The notes beneath the pieces were generated by a model. That model worked only from the letters and a program-made list of their open reading frames with translations, was not told where the DNA came from and ran no database searches. From contig JBKHXK010000006.1 in NCBI GenBank assembly GCA_046566065.1, positions 23,853-87,852 of the forward strand: a stretch of DNA of 64,000 bases, in the 5' to 3' direction. The stretch is from MB1-2 sp046566065. GTDB lineage: Bacteria > Actinomycetota > CADDZG01 > WHSQ01. The translations under genes and the position numbers were made by a program. This document shows, in pieces, positions 52,120 to 58,726 of this stretch. Position 1 is the stretch's first letter. Each line of letters opens with the position of its first letter.

Positions 52120-53338
52120 CGATCCTCAGCTCGCCGAGATCGCGAGCGAACTCGAGCGAACGCGTGGCGCCGCTCTCATCTGCGATTCGGAGTGGCGTCT
52201 GGTGTGGGTGTCTGACGAGTTGCAGGCGCTCATGGGCGAGGACGACCCCGCCCGGCTAGGGATCGGCAAGCACATCGTCGAGGCACTCGTTGCCGGCCCC
52301 TGGGCCAGCACCGTCGATCCCGGTGCACAGGTGAAGATGTTCATGGACACGTGGCCGCTCATCGCAGCGGATACCCCGGGCGGCGTCGACGAGTTGAAGG
52401 CGGCTTTCAAGAGGGGCCTGACGACCAACCCCGGGGGGCCGCTGGGTTTCGACGACGTTTCCGACGAAGCGCTCGACGTCCTGTTCTCTCAATACGAAGC
52501 CAAGACACCGCCCCCCGTATATACGGACTCCTTCGAGTTCGTGCAGGGCGACCTGCCGCCAACCCCCATCACCGAGACCAACTTCCGCATCCGCGACTCC
52601 GATGGCCGCTTCCTCGGCACGGTCGTCTTCTACACGCCCGCGCTGCCCGCCCGTGTGTTGTCCTTGGTCGCCCGCGGCGACGAGGGCATGTTCCAACGCA
52701 TGGCTCGACTCACTGCGCCGGGACGCAAGCAGGCCGCGGTGCTCTTCGCCGACCTCGAGTCGTCATCGTCGTTGTCGCGTCGGCTGCCGAGCGCGGCCTA
52801 CTTCCGCTTGATCAGGGCGCTGACCACCGCAGTCGACGATGTGGTGGGGGCTCATCAGGGCATCGTCGGCAAGCACGCGGGAGACGGGGTGGTGGCGTTC
52901 TTCTTGGCTGAGGATCTCGGGGATGCCTCGGCGGCCGCCCGTTCGGCGATCAGCGCGGCGCGGGAGATCTCGGGGCTGGCGAAAGAGGTCGCCGGGGAGC
53001 TGGCTGCGGACATCGGCGTTCTGGATGAGGAGCTCTGCAAGATCAACGTCGGCGTCCACTGGGGAGGCCGCCTCTATATGGGCCAGCTCGTCACCGGGGG
53101 CCGCCTCGAGGTCACCGCTCTGGGCGACGCCGTCAACGAATGCGCCCGGATCGAGGAGTCGGCCGCGGACGGCGCCATCCTGGCCTCCAAGAGCTTGCTC
53201 GAGCACCTGAACGACGCCGACGCCGCGGCCCTCGAGCTGGATCCGGACGCCGTGCTCTACTGCACCCTCGGCGAGCTCCCGACCTCCAGCGAGAAGGCCC
53301 GCCGGGACGCCTCCGACCTCCCAGTAACCCCCCTCTAA
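52094..53338 (+). CDS. Class III nucleotidyl (adenylate/guanylate) cyclase with PAS-like N-terminus
   Basis: 414 aa from ATG 52094, 26 nt inside yebC in another frame. Residues about 15-110 look PAS-like (RGAALICDSEWRLVWVSDELQALMG). The cyclase homology domain is at about 210-390: KQAAVLFADLESSSSLSRRL (metal Asp), GKHAGDGVVAFF (second metal Asp), and VTALGDAVNECARIEESA, matching the transition-state Asn/Arg motif GDxVNxxAR. Likely makes cAMP; purine specificity cannot be read. Not part of the usual yebC-ruvC arrangement. Confidence 0.87.
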   Translation: MSSPQSLPDDPQLAEIASELERTRGAALICDSEWRLVWVSDELQALMGEDDPARLGIGKHIVEALVAGPWASTVDPGAQVKMFMDTWPLIAADTPGGVDELKAAFKRGLTTNPGGPLGFDDVSDEALDVLFSQYEAKTPPPVYTDSFEFVQGDLPPTPITETNFRIRDSDGRFLGTVVFYTPALPARVLSLVARGDEGMFQRMARLTAPGRKQAAVLFADLESSSSLSRRLPSAAYFRLIRALTTAVDDVVGAHQGIVGKHAGDGVVAFFLAEDLGDASAAARSAISAAREISGLAKEVAGELAADIGVLDEELCKINVGVHWGGRLYMGQLVTGGRLEVTALGDAVNECARIEESAADGAILASKSLLEHLNDADAAALELDPDAVLYCTLGELPTSSEKARRDASDLPVTPL

Positions 53339-53341
53339 CGA

Positions 53342-53389
53342 TTCTGAGGGAGCTCCGTAGCCTTAATTGCCACTAAGTCTCCACAGAAT
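53342..53389 (+). repeat. Left 48-bp inverted repeat
   Basis: Begins TTCTGAGGGAGCTCC and ends TCTCCACAGAAT. It matches the reverse complement of 54332-54379 at 45 of 48 positions. It holds the last eight codons and the stop of the AbiEi-DUF559 gene (read on the minus strand) and begins 4 nt after the cyclase stop. Confidence 0.92.
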
Positions 53390-54331
53390 CCGACGGATCG
53401 AGTCCGCCAGCACCTCCGGTTTATCGGCGAGCTCCAGATGCGTTGTCCGAAGTACCGTCCAGCCTGCCGTCACCAGCTCTCTCGTCTGGGTCCTGTCTCG
53501 CTGGAACTCTTCTGGGGTCATGTGATGCTCGATGCTGTCGGCTTCGATCACCAGCCGAGCATCTGGGAAGGCGAAGTCGGCTCGTTTGAGGAAGCGACCC
53601 TTCTCATCCCTGATCTCGAGCTGCCGGACGGGCTGCGGCAGTCCGAACCTCTCGAGCATCTGGTTGAGAAGCGTCTCGAAGTCGCTTTCGGTTGGCTTAA
53701 GGGAAGGATCTCGTTTCTGAAGGAGATGCCGCCATGCAGTGACTCCGGTGCGCCCGCTCCGGGCCCAGCGTTCCAGCCGCTCGGCGAGCAACTCGGGGTG
53801 GGTGAGACGTCGCCGCAGCGCACATTCGTAGGCGCGCTCGAGATCCTTCTTGTTGATGACGGCGGCAAGATCGAGAAGTGTGCGGGTGGGATCGGTAACC
53901 GGGATCCCCGCTCTCCTGCTCAACTCCCATTCGCCCAATGCGCTGCGGTGCGCCAGGAGTGGGGTCCGCTCGATCCGTCTGGTGGTCGTGATTTCGATCA
54001 AGCCAGCGGGGATGGCATCCAGTTGCCAGAGTTCACCCGCACTCCGGTGGGATGCCGCGGCGCCCGGCCCCCCTGCGAGGCAGGCGGCCATCAGTCGTGC
54101 GTGCCAAGAATCCGGGAGGCCTGCTATCCGGTAGACGCCGCGGTGGAGGACCTCCCACCGCCCGAGCTCGATCTTGCGATTGATGACGTAGGTCGTCATG
54201 CCGGCGGCCAGTGCCTGGCTCCTCGTGATCAGCCCATACTGCCCCTTGGCGATCTCGAGACATCTCTGCTCCGGCTCGTTCACCACCACATGCAAGCCGC
54301 CCTCGGTCGTTCCCGGGGTGGCCGGTGTCAC
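53363..54331 (-). CDS. AbiEi-type winged helix + DUF559 (Vsr-like) nuclease domain protein
   Basis: 322 aa at most, from GTG 54331; TTG 54295 or GTG 54289 may be the true start (GAGGG precedes the TTG). N-terminal AbiEi wing: GQYGLITRSQALAAGMTTYVI, LGRWEVLHRGVYRIAGLPDSW, then the long DNA-binding-like region with SHRSAGELWQLD and PVTDPTRTLLDLA. C-terminal DUF559: RADFAFPDARLVIEADSIEHH..RDRTQTRELVTAGWTVLRTTHLEL, with the Asp and Glu expected of a PD-(D/E)XK-type site. AbiEi is the antitoxin part of type IV systems; no toxin partner (AbiEii) is here. The inverted repeats flank it. Confidence 0.85.
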   Translation of the reverse strand: MTPATPGTTEGGLHVVVNEPEQRCLEIAKGQYGLITRSQALAAGMTTYVINRKIELGRWEVLHRGVYRIAGLPDSWHARLMAACLAGGPGAAASHRSAGELWQLDAIPAGLIEITTTRRIERTPLLAHRSALGEWELSRRAGIPVTDPTRTLLDLAAVINKKDLERAYECALRRRLTHPELLAERLERWARSGRTGVTAWRHLLQKRDPSLKPTESDFETLLNQMLERFGLPQPVRQLEIRDEKGRFLKRADFAFPDARLVIEADSIEHHMTPEEFQRDRTQTRELVTAGWTVLRTTHLELADKPEVLADSIRRILWRLSGN

Positions 54332-54379
54332 ATTCCGTGGAGACTTGGTGGCAATTACGGCTACGGAGCTCCCTCAGAA
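54332..54379 (-). repeat. Right 48-bp inverted repeat
   Basis: Reads ATTCCGTGGAGAC on the plus strand and ends GGAGCTCCCTCAGAA. The three mismatches to the left arm are single substitutions inside the arm, with no gap. It sits immediately upstream of the first possible start codon of the nuclease gene and 45 bp before the LexA box of ruvC. Confidence 0.92.
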
Positions 54380-54412
54380 CGCGATATCCCGGTTTCGGGC
54401 GGGGGGGTCCGC

Positions 54413-54439
54413 TAGGCTGAACGGCGAACAGGCGTTCGA
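54413..54439 (+). promoter_or_regulatory. LexA (SOS) box and -10 region upstream of ruvCAB
   Basis: GCGAACAGGCGTTCGA at 54424-54439 matches the Gram-positive/actinobacterial LexA consensus (CGAAC-N4-GTTCG) with perfect arms. A TAGGCT -10-like hexamer lies just upstream (54413-54418). The ruvC ATG is 18 nt after the box, so LexA bound there would block transcription of ruvC-ruvA-ruvB. Confidence 0.85.
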
Positions 54440-54456
54440 TTGAGGGCGGGAGGCCG

Positions 54457-54957
54457 ATGAGAGTCCTAGGTGTCGACCCGGGCTTCGCCACGACCGGTTT
54501 CGCGGTCGTGGAGAGGGCCGCGGGACGGCTCCAGGCCCTGGCCGTGGGGGCCATCAAGACCACTCCCGGGCTGCCCCAGGCCGAGCGGCTCCTCGAGCTC
54601 CGCCAGGCCCTCAGCCGCATAGCACGGGAGCATCGTCCCGATGCCGTTGCACTGGAGCGGCTCTTCTTCAACGCCAACGTCCGCACCGCCATGGGCGTAG
54701 GCCAAGCCTCCGGCGTCGTGATGGTGACCGCGGCCGAAGCGGGGCTGAGCGTCAACGAGTACACGCCGACCGAGGTGAAGAGCTCGGTCGTCGGGGTGGG
54801 CAACGCCTCCAAGCACCAGGTCCAGTCGATGGTCGCCTCCTTGCTCCGGCTGAGCGCGCCGCCCAAGCCCCCGGATGCGGCCGATGCCTGTGCCCTCGCG
54901 ATCTGTCACCTGAACCGAAGCGGTCTGGCGCGTGCGATAGCGGGGGCCGGGCGATGA
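54457..54957 (+). CDS. ruvC: Holliday junction resolvase RuvC
   Basis: 166 aa, ATG 54457 with GGGAGG upstream. Acidic active site: Asp in VLGVDPGFATTGFAV, Glu in ALERLFFN, and the pair in PDAADACALAICH. It cuts Holliday junctions brought by RuvAB. Head of ruvC-ruvA-ruvB; ruvA overlaps by ATGA. Confidence 0.97.
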   Translation: MRVLGVDPGFATTGFAVVERAAGRLQALAVGAIKTTPGLPQAERLLELRQALSRIAREHRPDAVALERLFFNANVRTAMGVGQASGVVMVTAAEAGLSVNEYTPTEVKSSVVGVGNASKHQVQSMVASLLRLSAPPKPPDAADACALAICHLNRSGLARAIAGAGR

Positions 54958-55532
54958 TCGGGTTCCTCACCGGTGAGGTCGCGGCCCGCATGCACGACGG
55001 CTGTCTCTTGGACGTGAACGGCGTCGGATACAAGCTCGCCTGTCCGGCCCCCACGTTGGCAGCGCTGCCCGGGGTCGGCGAGCGCGCCCGGCTCTTCACC
55101 CACATGCACGTGCGCGAGGACATCCTGGCTCTCTACGGTTTCGCCACCGAGGCGGAGCGAGCGATGTTCGAGGCCTTGCTCGGAGTCTCCGGCGTCGGGC
55201 CGAAGGTCGCGCTGCAGGTTTGCTCGGCGTTCACTCCGGACGCGTTCCGGCTCGCGCTCGTGACGGAGGACATCGCGTCGATCTCGTCCGTGCCGGGCCT
55301 CGGCAAGAAGACGGCCGCCCGCATCGTGCTCGATCTGAAGGAGAAGCTCCAGCTTCCGGATCTCGAGGTCGTCGGTGTCGGACGCGACGCGCTGGTCGAG
55401 GCGCGCTCCGCACTCCAGAACCTCGGGTACTCGGCGAGCGAGGTGCGCGCGGCCCTCGCGGCCCTCACTCCCGAGCGCGATGCCGACGTGCAGGATGTGA
55501 TCAAGTCGGCGCTCAGGGTGCTCGCAGGATGA
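54954..55532 (+). CDS. ruvA: Holliday junction helicase subunit RuvA
   Basis: 192 aa. Start MIGFLTGEVAARM, OB fold, then the two helix-hairpin-helix repeats LLGVSGVGPKVALQV and ISSVPGLGKKTAARIVLDLK, and a C-terminal domain III (SEVRAALAAL) that contacts RuvB. Overlaps its neighbours by ATGA on both sides. Confidence 0.97.
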   Translation: MIGFLTGEVAARMHDGCLLDVNGVGYKLACPAPTLAALPGVGERARLFTHMHVREDILALYGFATEAERAMFEALLGVSGVGPKVALQVCSAFTPDAFRLALVTEDIASISSVPGLGKKTAARIVLDLKEKLQLPDLEVVGVGRDALVEARSALQNLGYSASEVRAALAALTPERDADVQDVIKSALRVLAG

Positions 55533-56581
55533 GCGTGGACCCACTGGAGCAGCCGGGGGCCGAGGTCCTGTCCACGGTTGCCGACCCGGTCGAGCGCGAG
55601 GTGGAGGGATCGCTGCGTCCTCGCGACCTGCAGGAGTTCGTGGGCCAACCCGAGCTCAAGGAGCATCTCGGCATCGTCTTGGAGGCCGCGCAGCAGCGCG
55701 GCGAGCCGGCCGGCCACCTGCTTCTGTCCGGCCCCCCCGGCCTCGGAAAGACCAGCCTCGCTTACGTCGTGGCGAACGAGATGGGGGCCGGCATGCGCCC
55801 GACCTCCGGCCCCGCGCTCGAACGCGCCGGCGACCTGGCCGCGATCCTGACCAACCTCGAGGACGGCGACGTCTTGTTCATCGACGAGATCCATCGCCTG
55901 CCGCGGACCGTCGAAGAGGTGCTGTACCCGGCGATGGAGGATTTCCAACTCGATCTCGTGATCGGTAAAGGACCGAGCGCTCACACGATCCGCCTCGACC
56001 TCCCGCGGTTCACGCTCGTCGGAGCGACCACCCGCGCCGGTCTGATCACCGGCCCCCTGCGCAGTCGCTTCGAGTTGGCCGAGAGGCTCGATTACTACCC
56101 AGCCCGGGACCTCGCCCAGATCGTGACGCGTTCGGCAACGATCCTGGAGGTGTCGCTCGACGAAGAGGGGGCCGAGGAGATCGCCCGCCGCTCGAGAGGC
56201 ACCCCGCGGATCGCGAACCGGCTCCTGAGGCGGGTGCGCGATTTCGCGCAGGTGAGGGAGACGGGCTCGATCGACGGTGGCGTGGCACGTCGCGCTCTCG
56301 AGGTCTTCAAGGTCGACGAGAGAGGGCTCGACCGGACCGACGGAGCGATCCTCGACGCGCTCGTCAAGCGTTTCAGCGGAGGTCCGGTCGGTCTCTCGAC
56401 GTTAGCGGTGGCGGTAGGCGAGGAACCAGACACGATCGAGGACGTCTACGAGCCGTTCCTCATGCAGCTCGGTTTCATCAGGCGCACCCCAAGGGGCCGC
56501 GTCGCCACCGAAGAGGCCTTCCGTCATGTCGGCGTTGCGGCTCCTACGGGAGCGGGAGCGGCCCGGCTCTTCGGAGCCTGA
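55529..56581 (+). CDS. ruvB: Holliday junction helicase ATPase RuvB
   Basis: 350 aa from ATG 55529 in an ATGA overlap. Walker A GPPGLGKTSLAYVV, Walker B VLFIDEIHRLPRTVEE, sensor 1 LVGATTRAG, the Arg finger in LRSRFEL, and the winged helix QLGFIRRTPRGRVAT. Drives branch migration with RuvA. Confidence 0.98.
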   Translation: MSVDPLEQPGAEVLSTVADPVEREVEGSLRPRDLQEFVGQPELKEHLGIVLEAAQQRGEPAGHLLLSGPPGLGKTSLAYVVANEMGAGMRPTSGPALERAGDLAAILTNLEDGDVLFIDEIHRLPRTVEEVLYPAMEDFQLDLVIGKGPSAHTIRLDLPRFTLVGATTRAGLITGPLRSRFELAERLDYYPARDLAQIVTRSATILEVSLDEEGAEEIARRSRGTPRIANRLLRRVRDFAQVRETGSIDGGVARRALEVFKVDERGLDRTDGAILDALVKRFSGGPVGLSTLAVAVGEEPDTIEDVYEPFLMQLGFIRRTPRGRVATEEAFRHVGVAAPTGAGAARLFGA

Positions 56582-56684
56582 ACCACTAAGATGTCGTCGT
56601 AACGAGCCGTCCGGCGGCGTCGTTCACCATCACAACCAGGGCGACCCAAGACTCAGCCCGTGATCTATGAGGAAGTGACTCAGC

Positions 56685-56999
56685 GTGCAAGGACTCGACA
56701 GCAGCCTCGTGTTTCTGATCCTGGTCGGCATCGTTTTCTATCTGATGCTCTACCGCCCCAACAAGAAGCGGATCGACCAACACCGTCAGCTGATCGACAG
56801 CGTCAGTGAGGGCGACGAGGTCGTAACGATCGGCGGGGTGTTCGGAACCGTACGGAGGATCACCGACGACCAGTTCCACGTCGAGATCGCTCCCGGAACG
56901 ACGATCCGCCTCGCTAAGAGCGCCATAGGACGCCGCGTCGACAGCGACGAGCACGACGTCGTGGCCGAGATCGAACCCTCGCAGGAACCCGGCGCGTGA
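56685..56999 (+). CDS. yajC: Preprotein translocase accessory subunit YajC
   Basis: 104 aa from GTG 56685. One membrane helix (SLVFLILVGIVFYLMLYRP) and a basic stretch (NKKRIDQHRQL), then the family signature VSEGDEVVTIGGVFGTV. Normally followed by secD and secF, but here by an HD-domain gene (GTGA overlap). Confidence 0.94.
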   Translation: MQGLDSSLVFLILVGIVFYLMLYRPNKKRIDQHRQLIDSVSEGDEVVTIGGVFGTVRRITDDQFHVEIAPGTTIRLAKSAIGRRVDSDEHDVVAEIEPSQEPGA

Positions 57000-57787
57000 C
57001 CCCCTCTGCCGGTGACGCCCCCTTGGGCACCGGTGCGAGCGACGTCGTCGACCCACTGGGCCGGACCCCGAAGGAGGCCGCCCCGGTAGAGCCGGCGGGT
57101 GGGTCGGAGCCGATCGACCAGCAGGCGTCGGTCACCCTGTCCGACGTGGAGAGCCACGAGGCGGTGCGCACCTTCATCTCGCTCGCGGACCGTTACCTGG
57201 GCGAGATGGGTTACACCGAGCACGGGTTCAGGCACGCGGGCCTGGTCGCCAAGATCGCGTACAACGTGATCCACCGCCTGGGCTTCGACGACCGCACGGC
57301 GGAGCTGGCCGCCATCTCCGGCTACCTCCACGACATGGGCAATTTCGTCTCTCGGACGATGCATTCGCAGACGAGCGCCACGATCACCTACGACATCCTG
57401 CGCGATCTAGGGATGAGCTACGGCGAGATCGGCATCGTCATGGCCGCCATCGGCAACCACGAGGAAGAGTTCGGCAGCCCCGTGAACCCCGCCTCGGCGG
57501 CCCTCATCGTCGCCGACAAATCCGATGTCCATCGCAGCCGGGTGAGGGCGAAGGACCAGTCCACCTTCGACATCCACGACCGTGTCAATCACGCGGTCGA
57601 GCACTCCTTCCTGCGGGTCGACTCCGAAGCTCGTACGCTGACGCTCGAGCTGACCATCGATACTGAGCTGGCGGGTGTGATGGAGTACTTCGAGATCTTC
57701 CTGTCACGCATGGCCATGTGTCGAAGGGCGGCCGAGTTCCTGGAATGCCGGTTCAAGATCGATATCAACGGCGCACAGCTGCTTTAA
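56996..57787 (+). CDS. HD-domain phosphohydrolase
   Basis: 263 aa from GTG 56996; a first stretch of about 45 residues is low complexity. The HD domain is at about 70-190: YTEHGFRHAGLVAKIAYNVIHRLG (first His), ISGYLHDMGNFVSRTMHSQTS (the HD pair plus a further His), and HEEEFG, VADKSDVHRSRV for remaining ligands. The fold suggests a metal-dependent phosphohydrolase, perhaps for nucleotides. It fills the place of secDF between yajC and apt. A C-terminal all-beta/alpha region is not recognised. Confidence 0.85.
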   Translation: MTPSAGDAPLGTGASDVVDPLGRTPKEAAPVEPAGGSEPIDQQASVTLSDVESHEAVRTFISLADRYLGEMGYTEHGFRHAGLVAKIAYNVIHRLGFDDRTAELAAISGYLHDMGNFVSRTMHSQTSATITYDILRDLGMSYGEIGIVMAAIGNHEEEFGSPVNPASAALIVADKSDVHRSRVRAKDQSTFDIHDRVNHAVEHSFLRVDSEARTLTLELTIDTELAGVMEYFEIFLSRMAMCRRAAEFLECRFKIDINGAQLL

Positions 57788-57804
57788 GGAGAACAGGGAA
57801 ACCG

Positions 57805-58338
57805 ATGCCTTACGAGCCCAACCACGAGTGGTTGAAAGAGCACATCCGCGACATCCCGGATTTCCCGAAGGAAGGGGTGACGTTCAAGGACATCACGCCG
57901 CTCCTCGCCCACAAGAAGGCGTTCGCCTACACGATCGATGCGATCGCTCATCAGTACGACCGCGACGAGATCGACAAGGTGCTCGGTATCGAGGCCCGTG
58001 GGTTCATGGTGGCTTCTCCTCTGGCGTACCGGTTCACCGCTGGCCTGATCCCCGTCCGCAAGGCGGGCAAGCTGCCCTGGACGGTCGAGACCGAGACCTA
58101 CGAGCTCGAGTACGGCACCGACGAGCTTCAGATGCACAGCGACGCGATCGAGTCTGGGGAGAGGATCCTCATCGTGGATGACGTTCTGGCCACGGGAGGA
58201 ACGGCCTTGGCGACGGCCAAACTGACGGAACGATGTGGCGGCAAGGTCGCCGGGATCGCGACGATCATGGAGCTCGGGTTCCTGAACGGGCGTGAGCGGT
58301 TGGCCGGCTACGACTTCTTCAGCTTGATCTCTTACTGA
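57805..58338 (+). CDS. apt: Adenine phosphoribosyltransferase
   Basis: 177 aa, AAGGAG about 15 nt before ATG 57805. The PRPP loop is ILIVDDVLATGGTALA; upstream are IRDIPDFPKEGVTFKDITPLL and VLGIEARGFMVASPLA, the substrate motifs of APRT. Recycles adenine to AMP. In actinobacteria it lies next to relA, here with one small gene between them. Confidence 0.96.
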   Translation: MPYEPNHEWLKEHIRDIPDFPKEGVTFKDITPLLAHKKAFAYTIDAIAHQYDRDEIDKVLGIEARGFMVASPLAYRFTAGLIPVRKAGKLPWTVETETYELEYGTDELQMHSDAIESGERILIVDDVLATGGTALATAKLTERCGGKVAGIATIMELGFLNGRERLAGYDFFSLISY

Positions 58339-58425
58339 CGCACACGCGCTGGTCCGCGCTCTTTAAATACGGACATTCCGCCTACCCCCTGGTGTCACAC
58401 ACGCGGCGTCTCTACTGTCTTAGAG

Positions 58426-58701
58426 GTGGAGGCTGCCCGGACCGAACGCCGATCGCTCAAGTACATCCGATTGGCCGCGTTCTTGGCGGGGCAGCCTCGA
58501 GACGTCGACCGGATCGTGCTCACGCTCTCTGAGATCGAAGAGGTGGTGGGGGAGACGCTTCCGCACAATGCTCGCTTCCCTTCCTGGTGGAGGAACGATC
58601 AACGCAAGATGCACAGCCGCGCGTGGCTGACCGCGGGTTGGCAGGTGGGCAGGATGGTGGGCGAGTCGGCAGAGGTTGAGTTCCTCCGCGTCCCTACCTG
58701 A
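58426..58701 (+). CDS. DUF7662-like small protein (91 aa)
   Basis: 91 aa from GTG 58426. The pattern YIRLAAFLAGQPRDVDRIVLTLSEIEEVVGETLPHNARFPSWWRND, SRAWLTAGWQVG is what I know as the DUF7662 fold, found fused to or near restriction and nucleic-acid proteins. No function is known. It is set between apt and relA. Family name is moderately sure. Confidence 0.7.
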   Translation: MEAARTERRSLKYIRLAAFLAGQPRDVDRIVLTLSEIEEVVGETLPHNARFPSWWRNDQRKMHSRAWLTAGWQVGRMVGESAEVEFLRVPT

Positions 58702-58726
58702 CAGGGCAACGCTCGTACAATGAGGT

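Larger units (their letters stand above)
53341..54381. mobile_element. Candidate single-gene cassette bounded by 48-bp inverted repeats
   Basis: Inverted repeats at 53342-53389 and 54332-54379 enclose one gene, an AbiEi-DUF559 nuclease. The unit lies between the cyclase stop (53338) and the ruvC promoter region. It has no transposase of a known family. A CG dinucleotide is at both outer edges (53339-53340 and 54380-54381), too short to prove a target duplication. Confidence 0.5.
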
